DNA of 64,000 nucleotides, taken from positions 36,592,863 to 36,656,862 of the forward strand of contig OX344761.1 in the NCBI GenBank assembly GCA_947034895.1, written 5' to 3'. Numbering within the stretch: the stretch's first letter is position 1; each line of letters begins with the position of its first letter. Both the position numbers and the translations under genes were made by a program. A model generated the notes under the pieces. It was not told where the DNA came from and searched no databases. It saw only the letters and a list, made by a program, of their open reading frames with translations. This document shows positions 25,333 through 37,326 of the stretch, in pieces. The DNA comes from Rhytidiadelphus loreus (lineage: Eukaryota > Streptophyta > Bryopsida > Hypnales > Hylocomiaceae).

Positions 25333-27850
25333 TGTATGTCTGAATACGTCTTGGATGTACTTCCACCATTGGTACAGAAGTATTGTTAGTGTCAAATGAC
25401 ACTCCCACTAATAGATGGGCTGGTGACTGTAGGAGTGGTGTACTGGGGTACGTCCCTTCCTCCCTTCCTTCTCCTACTTCCACCAGACTACGTACGAGAG
25501 TAAGTTACCCGAGTTGCATCCGTCCGAATTGCATCCTGCAAGGCCGCAACGGTACTTCCATGAATAGTGAAGGCATTTCTCCTGGACCCGTGAGCTGCTG
25601 ATGGGCAATCACGCATTCTATTCCAAGGGATACAGTAACCAGCGGCCACTGATTAATATTATTGAAGCGCAGGTCGGAGAGCGAGCTCACTGAGCCAGGG
25701 GTGATCTCACTCAGTGCTTCCCGGCCAAGAGGCAGCTTTACGTACAGACAGACACCATGGAAATTTGTGCCAATTAGGCCTGATGATCACTCATTCGATC
25801 AGTCATTCGGCCTCTCACACTGAACCCCACCCAGCGCCTCGACCGTAACTTAATTAATGCCACGGCCTCGGGGACACAACTCATCAAATGGGCCTTCCGT
25901 CGACTGATGGGATTCTCACGTGTGTTCGGAGCTTGACTTGTGGAAATGGTGGGGGCGCAAATCCGATGCGGAAACGACCGACGTGATCAGTCGATTTTAA
26001 ATGACTCACGGAGGATGCAGATAATTATTCAGAAAAATAAATAAAATTGCACGCAAGTAGGGGATGTGCAATTAACTTACAGAGTGCTGCGCTTGACATG
26101 TCCTATTGTAAGAGAGGCCGGGGTTTGAGTGTAAGTTATGTGGCAGTTGCCACCAATCTTATTAGTACCTCGCCTATGATGATGAAATCTGTTAGCCACG
26201 GGCCACGGCAAGGCCGTGTAATGTGAAATTCAAAAAATCTGGCTGCTGGATTTTCATTTCAGATTATTCATAATTATTCCAGTAATCATAATTAATAACT
26301 CAGCTAAGGTTGCCTCAGTCGGGTCTGAGGGGCTTGAAAGTCCAATCTGAATGTCACAGCTTAACAGAAATCAGGAGTTGCAAATCATAATTTCGACCTA
26401 ATTCTTTTCTTTTTTGAAACACGGAATTTCATTGCTAGAGGAAAAAATACAAGTCACCAGCCACAGGTGGCCTGGCGAGGAACCCACCAAACACACAACT
26501 AATTCTGATTTTCATCCTATTTGTTGCATAAGAAATAAAGAGTTTCCTTTTTTGTCCGTCAAAGAATAAATGCAAGGCATTTTATTTTGGAGGGGGGACA
26601 CAACAGATATTGCAATCATCCCAGACAGTGCACATCAGCCCAGTCCCCGGCCCAGTCGAATCAAATTAAATACCATAAATCATCAGGACTTCGCTATTGA
26701 ACCCATTTGCTCTAGCTGAAAGCGAATTCATTTGACATGATATGATGAGCACTTGAGCAGCAGAATTTTCTATTGAAACTAATTAAAGAAAATGCGGAAT
26801 AAATGCATGCCAGGTGCAGCCTCCTCCAGAAGCATGAAGCAGTCCAGCTTCCTCAACTCTAAGTAGCATGTACGAATTTATGTCGATGTTTTCCTCCAGG
26901 AAGGGACTGAGCTTTTCCAACTGTATACTAGGTCGGAGACAAATAAAAACCATTATTCGATTGCGTTACGTTACAAACAAACAGATCATTCAGAAAAGAA
27001 GGAGACTCTCCCTTGCCATGGTTGGTGGTTGACCACCGAAGGAGAAGGATGCATCTTTTCCTTTCGCAACGAACCTGACTTCTTTCATTTCCGTTAATAA
27101 AATAAGAAAAAAGAAAACAAAAATGAGGTTAAAGCAACTCCTGGGGCTTCTATCAACGTGAAAAAGGTGCAGCTGGGGCAACAACCTACAGTACTGTTCA
27201 GTTTAGATCTCGGATATGATTTGCCACAATATAATACAAAGCCAGGCTAGGGCCCGGTCAGTCTAGCATACTGTTCCATGCAATTAAAAGAATATATATT
27301 AAATGAAAAATACATAAATTAATTTAAACATATTCCACCTGCCTGCCTAGCTCATGGAGGAAAATGAATCGAAGCAGAAAGCTGATTGCTGAGTAGGATT
27401 TCAACTCTCACACTTCAGGAGGTAATAAGACTGGTAAAGTAGGTTATAGCCTGCTATTAACTATTGAGCAAAGATTTGGTGCAACAATCACAAATCAGAA
27501 TCAGTCTGTTTCCAAGTACAATCTTATAATTATTACTCAGTCACCCGTGATCATCGTGACGTGAGACCTACTTACATGCCGACCAGCTCGTGACTCTATT
27601 GAGCTCGTTTCCTGTCCTTTAATATCAAGGCCGGCTTGTGAGCTAGCTCATGCCGGAGCGCAGTGGCTCAGATTACAGGCTTACTTCCAAAAGTGCATGT
27701 CCCCTTTGCCCAAACTCACTTGTTCGTCATCAAACTAGTTGAGATGCGCGGGCGAACTAGCTAGCCTTTCACTGGAGTCTTTGGTTGAGAGGGAGTCAGT
27801 TGGTACTGCTAGAACGTTGCGAGGACGTGTACAGGTTTGGGGGGTTTGCA
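25333..27850. other. GC-richer non-coding region upstream of the SCARECROW gene
   Basis: The composition changes sharply here to near gene-like GC content, and none of the dispersed elements occur. No frame translates to anything recognisable. It is probably the distal promoter of the GRAS gene, or contains an unrecognised non-coding transcript. Confidence 0.4.
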
Positions 27851-27857
27851 CTATATA
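27851..27857 (+). promoter_or_regulatory. Candidate TATA box of the SCARECROW gene
   Basis: CTATATA precedes a GC-rich stretch. A start about 30 bases downstream would give a leader of about 760 nt before the ATG at 28,648. This is a sequence match only. Confidence 0.35.
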
Positions 27858-27884
27858 GGGCTCGCGTGCACTCGTCGAACAGCA

Positions 27885-28647
27885 AGCTTGCTGGGAGGCC
27901 GGCTATCTTTGATCTAGAAGTGACCGGCTAACGGTTGTATCCCTAGATAGGACTTGAGACCGCTGGATCGGAGAGCTAGCTAGCTTCGGAAGGTTAAATG
28001 ATCTACATCGTCCAGTTTCTGTGCATCTTGTTGGTCGTTTGGGGTGCGTAGGAGACCAACGACGCGGTCTGAGGGTTTCTCCTTGTGCAAATGGTGTGCT
28101 GAATGAAGAATCGGTCGAGCTAGCTAACCCTCGAGCTGACGTTACCTAAAAACGTACTCCGCCGAATTTGGCAATTGGTTTCTCTCTCTCTCTCAATTGA
28201 TTGTCCAAAATATCCTGAATATCAACTGAGGTGGTATGCATGTTCACTGGGTGCACAATACACACCTGATCGGAGGTGCGAATCAAGTGTACGTACGATA
28301 CCTTCTCGACAGGAGCTAGTACGGTAGAGCAGTGTGTGAGTTTTGTTCATTTAGCCAAGCGTAACAGAGATCGAGAGGAAGCGCTCCTAGCTAGAAAGGT
28401 TAATTGCAGCGTTGAAAGGCATTGCAGGGTGGAAGCTAGATTGCATGACATGGTGGCGAAGAACTAAAAAATGAGCATGAGTACTAGATCTAATGGAAGA
28501 TTCCAGGACAATAGTGGGTAGTTTAATTAGTTCTTGTTTTTTAATCTCACAGTCCAATTAGGGTTCTCGATCGATCCCAACCTCAAGCCGATTTTTTAGT
28601 TTCGTTTCGCAATAGTGAATGAATTCGGCACTCTTCAAACGGCGAGT
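27885..28647 (+). other. Probable 5' leader of the SCARECROW gene
   Basis: It lies between the candidate TATA box and the ATG, includes a (TC)7 tract at 28,181-28,194 and several upstream ATGs, and has no long frame. A leader intron cannot be excluded. The transcript start is inferred. Confidence 0.35.
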
Positions 28648-28657
28648 ATGGCGCTAG
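28619..28657 (+). promoter_or_regulatory. Upstream ORF overlapping the SCARECROW start codon
   Basis: ATG at 28,619 opens a 12-codon frame that ends at TAG 28,655-28,657, seven bases past the A of the main ATG at 28,648 and in a different frame. A ribosome using it could not terminate before the main start, so translation would depend on leaky scanning. The main ATG has A at -3 and G at +4. The upstream one has a weaker +4 A. Confidence 0.5.
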
Positions 28658-31239
28658 TGTGTCCGAATCCCAGAGAGCGACTCGGTCCGTCGCCCACGCC
28701 GGTCCCGGGCGCTGTCGGCACCAGCTGCACCCATTATGTTGATTTACCTGGTTACCGAAGCACCACGGGTGGGGGGGAGTCGTCGCGGATGACGGAGAAT
28801 CATCATCGCCCCAGCAATCCTTGCCACAGCTGCTCCGAAGCAGGTGGGCGCGAGAGCACTACTGCTCACCAACACGACATCAATCGAAGAGGCCTGCAGG
28901 AGGTTCGCCACCCCGCCGATCATGGTGGAAATAGTACTAGTAGCCACTTGCTGGAGCTCGACTTCACGGTGGGGTCGAAGTGGAACTCCCACGCCCTTCC
29001 GCCCGCGCCAATTGCTTCCTGGTCCACTTACATGACGCCGGCTTCTTCCAGTAGCTCCTTCCCGACGAGCTCCTCCGAATGGGTGGTGAACCCTGCACCG
29101 TTTCCTGGCTCCGAGGTTGCGTTCCCAGATACCACTGGGTTGTCTCCCAATTTCCCTGGGGCCCTTCCTGGGCAATTGCAAGCCAGCAGCAGCTTCTTCC
29201 CGAGTGGGCAGTTTCATCAGTTGTACCACAACGCACCGCCTCTGATGAACGCGGTGACTGGGGCGGTGACGCCGGGGGGCAGGAGTAGTTGGGGGAAGAT
29301 CGAGGAGCAGCCGTCACATCCGATGCCGCAGCAGTACGTCGAGAATCTAATGCAGCCCGGGTTCAATTTCAGCTACGGGACGCACAAGGATCAGTTCGCC
29401 ACGATGGACGAGGACACGGTGTCCCAGTGGGTGGACGTGATGATCACGGAGATGATGGAAGCGATGCCCGGGGTGCCAATCGAGCAGTTGTTCACGAACC
29501 TCTCCGAGGTGCTAGCGCCGTGCAATGTGCAGATGGAGCGCGTCATCGGATCGAGGTTCCATTCGCTCTTTGGGCGGGGACACACTAATTTTCCGCTTCC
29601 TGCAGGGCCGTCGCGCTCCGGGAAGCGCGCACGCGAGAAATGCGACGAGGACGTGGAAGGGGAGCTGGACCAGTGGGGGAACTTGAAGTCGCGGAACGTC
29701 GAGTCACCACGGACGTCGTTCGGGACGCAGGCGGGCTCGCCTCCGTCACGAGAGGAGCTTCTGTTCGCGAGATCGCAGAACATCGACAATCTGCAGCTGT
29801 CACTGGAGCCCGCGGATGAACGCAATCTCCGCCATTTGCACGCTGCCGATCAGTTCGCTCTCCACCGCGACTCACCCAAATTGACGGTCCCGCACCACCA
29901 ACCGCAGCAGCAGCATTATAACCAGCAAGCGCTAATTCCACCGCAGCACTCGCATTACCGCCATGACTCCTCTCAGGACGCAACGAAACCGGGCACTAGC
30001 AGCTTCCCTCACGACTTTGGCATGCAGGCGCACAATTTCCCAATTTCACGTTACCCCGATTCGCCCTCCATGGTGCCCCAATTGCAAACTCGGAGAGCCC
30101 CGCCGCAACCCGCTGAGACCGCGAACACCGCCAGTGACGAAGAAGGGTTGCAGCTGCTGGCACTTCTTCTCCAATGCGCGGAGGCTGTATCGGCCGACAA
30201 CTACGACGAGGCAAACACCATCCTTCCCCAGTTAAGCGAACTGGCCACTCCTTATGGCACCTCCGTCCAACGCGTGGTGGCGTATTTCGCCGAAGGCATG
30301 TCTTCCCGGCTCGTGACTTCCTGTCTCGGGATTTGCTCCCCGCTCCCCGGGAAGCAGCTCGTCAGCACCCAGAGCTTCGTCTCCGCCATCCAGGTCTTCA
30401 ACGAGATCTGCCCTTTCGTGAAATTCTCGCACTTCACCGCGAACCAAGCCATCACCGAAGCCTTCGAGGGCATGAACCATGTGCACATCATCGACATCGA
30501 CATCATGCACGGCTTGCAATGGCCGGGACTGTTCCACATTCTCGCCAAGCGTCCCGGCGGGCCTCCCCACGTGCACATCACGGGGCTCGGAACGTCGGTA
30601 GAGACTCTCGAAGCGACGGGGAAGCGACTGATCGACTTCGCAGCCAGTCTACGCATCCCATTCGAATTCACCGCCGTCGCGGAGAAGATCGGCAACGTCG
30701 ACCTCGCCTCTTTGAAACTCGAGTACACCGACGCAGTGGCCGTGCACTGGATGCACCACTCGCTCTACGACGTCACGGGCTCCGACCCCGACACGCTCAG
30801 CTTGATCCAAAAGCTTTCTCCCACGATCATCACCGTGGTGGAGCAAGACCTTCGTCACGGCGGGACATTTCTAAGCCGCTTTGTCGAAGCTCTCCACTAC
30901 TACTCGGCCTTGTTCGATTCCCTGGGCGCCAGTTACCCGGGAGACAGTCCTGAGCGTCACATGGTGGAGCAGCAACTCTTGTCCTGTGAGATCAAGAACA
31001 TCTTGGCAGTGGGAGGTCCAGCGCGCACTGGCGAGAAGAAGTTCGAGTATTGGCGTGATGAGCTTTGCAATGCGGGATTCAAGCCGGTTTCGTTGAGTGG
31101 TAAAGCGGCACACCAGGCGGCGCTGCTGTTGGGGTTGTATCCTTGTGAGGGCTACACGCTGGTGGAGCACCGCGGAACGCTGAAGCTCGGGTGGAAGGAT
31201 TTGTGCTTGTTCACTGCTTCGGCATGGACTTGCGATTGA
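28648..31239 (+). CDS. SCR: SCARECROW-type GRAS transcription factor, single exon
   Basis: The protein is 863 residues. The last 366 residues (from E498) are a complete GRAS domain: [17 protein letters not shown] opens the first leucine-rich region, VHIIDID lies at 612-618 and is followed by [26 protein letters not shown] is the PFYRE region, and ASAWTCD ends the SAW motif. These match SCR rather than other GRAS subfamilies. The SCR-specific N-terminal helix region is also present ([11 protein letters not shown], 260 on, to LAPCN). The rest of the N-terminus is low complexity, with Ser-rich and His/Gln-rich runs (about 415-440). In flowering plants SCR acts in the nucleus with SHORT-ROOT to specify ground tissue and asymmetric division. 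The role here is inferred. I chose the first in-frame ATG; the frame is open further upstream but without ATG. It is longer than Arabidopsis SCR (653 residues). No intron is visible. Confidence 0.93.
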   Translation: MALVCPNPRERLGPSPTPVPGAVGTSCTHYVDLPGYRSTTGGGESSRMTENHHRPSNPCHSCSEAGGRESTTAHQHDINRRGLQEVRHPADHGGNSTSSHLLELDFTVGSKWNSHALPPAPIASWSTYMTPASSSSSFPTSSSEWVVNPAPFPGSEVAFPDTTGLSPNFPGALPGQLQASSSFFPSGQFHQLYHNAPPLMNAVTGAVTPGGRSSWGKIEEQPSHPMPQQYVENLMQPGFNFSYGTHKDQFATMDEDTVSQWVDVMITEMMEAMPGVPIEQLFTNLSEVLAPCNVQMERVIGSRFHSLFGRGHTNFPLPAGPSRSGKRAREKCDEDVEGELDQWGNLKSRNVESPRTSFGTQAGSPPSREELLFARSQNIDNLQLSLEPADERNLRHLHAADQFALHRDSPKLTVPHHQPQQQHYNQQALIPPQHSHYRHDSSQDATKPGTSSFPHDFGMQAHNFPISRYPDSPSMVPQLQTRRAPPQPAETANTASDEEGLQLLALLLQCAEAVSADNYDEANTILPQLSELATPYGTSVQRVVAYFAEGMSSRLVTSCLGICSPLPGKQLVSTQSFVSAIQVFNEICPFVKFSHFTANQAITEAFEGMNHVHIIDIDIMHGLQWPGLFHILAKRPGGPPHVHITGLGTSVETLEATGKRLIDFAASLRIPFEFTAVAEKIGNVDLASLKLEYTDAVAVHWMHHSLYDVTGSDPDTLSLIQKLSPTIITVVEQDLRHGGTFLSRFVEALHYYSALFDSLGASYPGDSPERHMVEQQLLSCEIKNILAVGGPARTGEKKFEYWRDELCNAGFKPVSLSGKAAHQAALLLGLYPCEGYTLVEHRGTLKLGWKDLCLFTASAWTCD

Positions 31240-33138
31240 TATATTGCATGCAAGGACACACGACGGACTAGTTTGTAAGATAGCTTACGTACTCTGAGTT
31301 TGCCTTCAGGTGCAGCTCAACCATCTCTACATTGGAGACTAGCTCACTCTCGACATCATGCATGATGCATGCAAGATGTCGAAATCATGATTTACAGGTT
31401 TAGAGTTGAATCGACTGACTTCGATCGATCAGATAGATAGTGGTACCGACGGTGGTAGATCGCCGGAGCTTTGATTACACGATCAGACGCTAGTTAAGTT
31501 CACTTCGTTAGGTTCTGAGTCTAGAGCGACAGCCAGGCATTACTGTACATTTTGTGTTCATGAGGTCCCGACCCGACTCGAACAAGGTATATGTGGATCA
31601 CACTGATATCAATTTTAATTACACCATATATTTATTTATTAGTGCTAAGTGTTTAATATATACTTATTAGTAATGAGCGTGCTTAAAAAGCTGGGATCAA
31701 AGCTAGGTTTTACATCAATTACTATATGTTTCTGTACGTAGTACTCCAATGCGTCCGAGGCTGTGCACTATCTAACAATCAGGATATCAGTACGTGGTGA
31801 TCGATTGATTGTCATGCTGATTGTCATCCATTGCGGACCCTGGGATACTCCGATCCCCAGTACGTTCGAATTCTTTGATCTTGTGGACTTTAATTCCAGC
31901 CAGATGGGTTAAATTAGAAATGTAGTCTGTGAACATTCCGAAGCCAACTTTCAACGGAACGTACTGAGCATGGGCCCAGAAGATGATGGTAAGTCTGTAC
32001 CCATCTGTTTTGAAGAAGTTTCAATATCAAGGGCACCAGACAAAAGAAACATTGTAGCCAGGGTTTATTTTCATCATTTTAATAAGTCGTTTCCTGTCCT
32101 GATTCTGTGCTTGGAGGATTTTGTATTGATTTGGTTTTTGATACTACCATGGCTTTAATCGTCATATCCATTACAATGACAATATAATTTCTCTAGATAG
32201 TAGCTTCCATAGCTAGTCACATGTATGGAACCTCCTGAAGATTCAGTTTAAAGTTTAAACTATAGAGCTCTCTCTGTGCACTTGAACTTCACAATATATT
32301 GCAACAATTGCCGGATAACAGCTTCTCTGGCACGACGTGACGCTGAAATACATCATTCGCGAATATTCCTGACCAGATTAATTTGCAAAAGAATTCTAAG
32401 CTTGATTTAATCTGATCGATCAGATTGCAATGAGTGCCGGATACCTTTCAGTAATTTTCTCAGGCAGAACCAAGGTCCATATATCTTCCGAGAAGTTAAT
32501 TGACTTGTGTGGTATGCCAATAATGTCGTAAAATTTATGTAGTTACTTTGATTGGGTGACAAATGTTTGAACAATGTAGTCCAATTTTCAGTCTGCTGCA
32601 GATAGTTGTTTGATTCATGCATTCGTTGGTTCAAATTTGATGCAGTTCTTCAATATATCTATGATCATTGTGGGGTAGTGAGGATCGATGATGAGGCCGT
32701 AAATGAATGTACATTTTCGCTTCTCATGACGTACTATCCATTGGCAACTTGATTAATCACTCTCCATGCTGGGGGTCGAAGATTCAGCTACTCGATCCAT
32801 GCATATAAAATATGCCTCTCTTTAATGAGTATAAATTCAGCCTCGAATTAAATTAAGTAGCGTAGATTCGTCCAGGTTCGCAAACATAACCACGTCGTTC
32901 TCCTGTCATAGAATTGAACTGTCTTTGTGATTACTGGAGCGATTAATTATATATTCATTAGTCTCCATAGTCTGACACACTAAAGGTTTAAGAGATGATA
33001 CCGAAGCGAAACGATGGGGACTTACTACCAAATCTTCAAGATTGGCACATATTGAGGGACGAAATGACTGATACATTTAAAAAATATTCGAGTTAGAGTT
33101 CTCAACTCTGACGATTCACAAAACATATTACATTCAGC
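31240..33138. other. Downstream region of the SCARECROW gene, no further gene seen
   Basis: It contains many short GATC and GCTAGC-type words and small inverted stretches such as CATCATGCATGATG near 31,356. No convincing AATAAA lies close to the stop. Frames are short and unrecognised. Confidence 0.45.
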
Positions 33139-33304
33139 GGATATTTCGTTAAAATGGCAATATTCCACAAACTTGGCACTTTGTGGTTTAGCCCATGTGG
33201 TCTGAAATGTAAACCAGTTCTAGATTTTAGACCATGTGGTCTGAAATCTCTAGAAAATGATTGGAAAAATGGCGGAAAAATATTGCCATTTTAACGAAAT
33301 ATCC
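33139..33304. mobile_element. Short MITE with 26-bp perfect inverted ends
   Basis: GGATATTTCGTTAAAATGGC followed by AATATT (33,139-33,164) is repeated without mismatch in inverted form at 33,279-33,304. The 114-bp interior holds a direct repeat of CCATGTGGTCTGAAAT. Perfect ends suggest recent activity or selection for the hairpin. The target-site duplication is unclear. Confidence 0.7.
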
Positions 33305-35240
33305 ATTATTCTAAGACTGTGTACAAATTGTCAGCGTTATCTCTAATCATAAAATGCAAGATTTTTCCGATCACCCTCATACTCTCGCGAGCAATCATTT
33401 ACTGACTGTGACAGCTAGAAATAGTATCGTCTGCCTTCTGCGGAAGTCAAGCCCAATGTACTTCAATCGCTTAAAATTATGAGAAAACCAAGGTCGTCAC
33501 AAAGCTAGCGCTCATGAGCACTCATTTCATCAATTTTCAATACATATTTATATATTAACTGGTTGCTCATCCAAGAGGCTAGGAGACTCACTGTCTGAGG
33601 GGTACTCGTTATCACATTTAGTCTATATAATTTCAGTTTCACATTCATCTGTTTAATCCACAAATGAAAGGCAAGTTAGCTATGATTCACAACCCTGAAA
33701 CTGTGTCATATACGGCTGCCTGTATGAACTGACCGATACCAAGCTCCCCCAGCTCATCACTCGATCACTCTCCACGCACTCCCTAGCCTCGTCTCTAGTC
33801 CAACTAGAAACGTTTGACCAGTTCCACCTTACTTGAGTGCAAGAGTGCTCGTTACCAGAAGAGAATGAAACAAATTCTTACACTCATCTGGCAATCACAT
33901 GCAGATGCAGCCTCCTGGGACATCATGAAAGCTAAGCGAGGGGTGATGCTGAGAGCAGCAGGCTACTATTCAGTACATTGTCGCGGCGTAGCCTGCGAGA
34001 ATATTCGACCATTTGAATTGGTACTAGATGAAGATTAATCTCTTAACTTCAGGGATAATTATATCAATGGCAGTCGATCAGCCGCTGCCAATTCAGTTCA
34101 ATTACTGTAATGCAACTGAAGCTGAACCGCGTGCCATGATTGCGACTTCTCACATTCTGAGTGGCTGGCCATCAGTTTCTATGATCGATGCCATCATGAT
34201 TCTAATTTGGTTTTTAGTCTTCTCCTGAATGCACTCGAGCTAACCTGCTCTCACCACATGAGTTAGCTGCCACACCTGTGCAGAACCAACTGGAAGGGCT
34301 GGATCGTGAGATCTTTGACTTCTCCAAGACGAGGTTGGAATGTCTTAAACTGTATTAATTAACCTTATATAATTATGATGATTCTAATGCAAAATGTCTG
34401 TTCCCGACGATCAGTTGCATGCCCTGGAAATCAATGAGGTTGGAACGCATCCATGTATTAAACTATTTTAAAAACCTTCTACACGATCATGATTCTAACG
34501 CAGAATTCATGCCTGTTAATGAAGTTGCAATCCATGTAAGTTCTAGAACCGCCTTAAGAGGTGATTGCTTTTCAGTGTATGCTAGCTAGCTAGCTAGCTA
34601 GCTAGTCCTTTCAATTCGCCATAGCCAGGTGCCGAAATTAATTGATGACCAACTAGCGTAGCTTTATCCTACAAGTTCCCAAGTTGCAGCAGACAATTCA
34701 AGTGTCGCAGATTGAATCTCAATTTATTTATTGAATGTTCGTGACTAGCATCAAATCTAGAGCAAGTTTGATCTATCATACTCCACATCAAACGCCGAAG
34801 GATTGCTCAGTCTGTGATGGAAATAGAGACTATTTTGAGCGATGGAATTCATGGTAGAGCTGTTCAGATCAAAATAATTGCCGGAAGGTGTACTACTTGT
34901 GCAGACAACAGTCATTTCCTTGGGCGTCTAGCCAGGAACAGATAAACAAAATGATTCAGTGGGGTTGGGTTGCACTTGAGAGGAAACTGAAAGGCCACCG
35001 ACGTTTAAAAATCATGTTATCACAAGTGGGATACAATGATAATTATACTCTAGTTGTTTGAGGGTCTCATACTCTCACACTTCAAGTGTATCTGATATAT
35101 CGAAGGAAATAAACGGCCCAAACCCTACAAACTCGTCACATAAGATACCATTGCAAGTACTTGTTTAACCCTTAAACGGCTTAAAGGACGAATGAGTGAC
35201 CTTGGAAATTATCCCTTTTCATTACTGTGTGAATCATTGG
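33305..35240. other. Intergenic DNA, nothing recognised
   Basis: Mixed composition with no gene motif. It includes a (GCTA)6 microsatellite at 34,581-34,605 and an isolated TTTAACCCTTAAA word near 35,165 that resembles a family T end. Confidence 0.5.
34581..34605. repeat. (GCTA)6 microsatellite
   Basis: Six consecutive GCTA units plus one G. NheI-like GCTAGC words also occur elsewhere in the SCARECROW flanks. Confidence 0.9.
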
Positions 35241-35815
35241 CTTAAGAAATAGCAAAAACCACTCATTGGAAGTCAATCAAACTATTATAGAAGATCTCTC
35301 TTTTTCTTAAGAAATAGCAAAAACCACTCATTGGAAGTCAATCAAACTATTATAGAAGATCTCTCTTTTTCTTAAGAAATAGCAAAAACCACTCATTGGA
35401 AGTCAATCAAACTATTATAGAAGATCTCTCTTTTTCTTAAGAAATAGCAAAAACCACTCATTGGAAGTCAATCAAACTATTATAGAAGATCTCTCTTTTT
35501 CTTAAGAAATAGCAAAAACCACTCATTGGAAGTCAATCAAACTATTATAGAAGATCTCTCTTTTTCTTAAGAAATAGCAAAAACCACTCATTGGAAGTCA
35601 ATCAAACTATTATAGAAGATCTCTCTTTTTCTTAAGAAATAGCAAAAAACACTCATTGGAAGTCAATCAAACTATTATAGAAGATCTCTCTTTTTCTTAA
35701 GAAATAGCAAAAAACACTCATTGGAAGTCAATCAAACTATTATAGAAGATCTCTCTTTTTCTTAAGAAATAGCAAAAAACACTCATTGGAAGTCAATCAA
35801 ACTATTATAGAAGAT
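35241..35815. repeat. Nine-copy 65-bp minisatellite
   Basis: Units beginning CTTAAGAAATAGCAAAAA start at 35,241, 35,306, 35,371, 35,436, 35,501, 35,566, 35,631, 35,696 and 35,761, a constant 65-bp step. Copies 1-6 read AAAAACCACTC and copies 7-9 read AAAAAACACTC. Otherwise the units are identical until the last one diverges near 35,815. There is no open frame through the array and no spacer-like variable part, so it is a simple satellite. Confidence 0.95.
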
Positions 35816-36018
35816 TTGTCTTCTTCTCAACAAAATTCTGAGAATGAATACATTTAAATGGATTAATTATGTGTGAGATGCATCAAATAATTAATGCACT
35901 CTACACCCCCCTCAAAACCCATAACATCTTTTTCTTTTCTTTGAATGTATGGATGGTTAAAGAGAGTTAAAAATTACTATCTTCAATTAAAGGAAAGAAA
36001 CCAAGGAGAGTTCACTAC

Positions 36019-36815
36019 TTAAGGGTGAATGCATGGTTGAGTGGACCAATGTGGCGGAAGTCCATATCCATATAACTCACTATAAGGCTAGTCAAAAAAA
36101 CTTTGCATGAGAAAAATGAACACAATAACATGGAGAAAGACATATGCGGTGGTGTAGGATAAGCATTAGAAATAATCCTTTTGTTTCTAACCCTTTTAGA
36201 ACCCTACAATATGTCTTGCCAAAAATGATTAGTAATATCATCCACTCATTTTGGTACCCTAAATCTTGAAAATGCCAACTGTTCAAAATTGATTCAATGA
36301 ATCTTCAATATTGATTTGAAGCCCATCTATAATTTTTGGTAACATTTAGGAATCTAAATTTTTTTTTGGGAAAACAAATTGTTTTGACTCTTTTATGGAC
36401 TTTTTAAAATATGATTCAATTCAGACCCTAAAAAAGTCCATAACTTCTATTTAAAATCAATATCAAGTAAAGCAATATAATTTCTAGGCACCTCAATCTA
36501 CTTTACAACATATGATGAGTCACTTATATAATAATAAGAATTTTTTCTTCATTAAAAAGACTCTTAAATAATGCTATATGGGGTTTTCTAAATTTATTTT
36601 GCAACTTTAAAAGTCGATAAGTCTTTATTTCAAGAAAAAAAACTTCTAAATAATTACATAATTGTTTTTGCATTCAAGTTGAAAATGTATGTTCAAATTT
36701 ATAGCTACAATGGTGTAGTGAGTTATCTACAATGTGGCTTGCAATGCAAAGGTCTTGCTGGAAAAAACACTATGACATGAAAAGTGGTCCACTCAACTGT
36801 GCATTCACCCTTAAA
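36019..36815. mobile_element. TTAA-bounded element with 30-bp inverted ends
   Basis: The first 30 bases (TTAAGGGTGAATGCATGGTT and ten more) and the inverted last 30 differ at two positions. Beyond them a TAACTCACTA block is also inverted. The interior of about 740 bp is AT-rich without a coding frame. Because TTAA is palindromic, it can be either the target duplication (TTAA- or TA-type) or part of the repeat. It starts only 200 bp after the minisatellite. Confidence 0.7.
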
Positions 36816-37326
36816 CCCTAAAAGACATACCATTAAATTAATGGCCAAACTTCCTTATTGAGCTTTGTTTAGACTTATAAATCATGATTGATTGAGTTTC
36901 AATATAACAATTTTATTAAATGAGACTATGTATCATCTATTGATATAAAAAATCCCTATTAGTTTTGTAATAAATTGAAATTTTTATAGTTATTTGTGTT
37001 ATTCGTAAAGTACTCTAAACCGGGGTTTAAACCCATGAGTTTTGTGAAAAAGCTGGTTGAGTTAAAAAAGTCGAAATAAAAGTGGGTATGAAACTTATTT
37101 TTCCATCAAAATGGTGCCTAAAAAAGTTTGGTCCCCACTTTTGAAGTCGTGTGACATAAGTATCTTGCAAAAAAGTTTGACGCTTCAACTATAGTTGCCT
37201 TTTCAACTTCCAAAAAAGTCATGCCCAAAGTGGGGGGAACTTTACAAATAACTCAATTAACCAACCAATTAATTTGAAATTTCTTGAAGAGATAAAAGTA
37301 GGCACGAAGGATAGTGTGAAGACTTC

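Noticed and set aside
28615..28647. Extension of the SCARECROW protein to a GTG at 28,615
   Set aside because: Plant nuclear genes use ATG. The first in-frame ATG is 28,648 and has a good context.
28744..31170. Several long frames on the minus strand and other frames across the SCARECROW gene
   Set aside because: GC-rich codons in the real gene reduce stops in the other frames. Their translations are Arg/Ser-rich with no family motif.
35241..35815. Regular 65-bp repeats reminiscent of a CRISPR array
   Set aside because: The whole 65-bp unit is repeated, so there are no unique spacers, and the genome is a plant.
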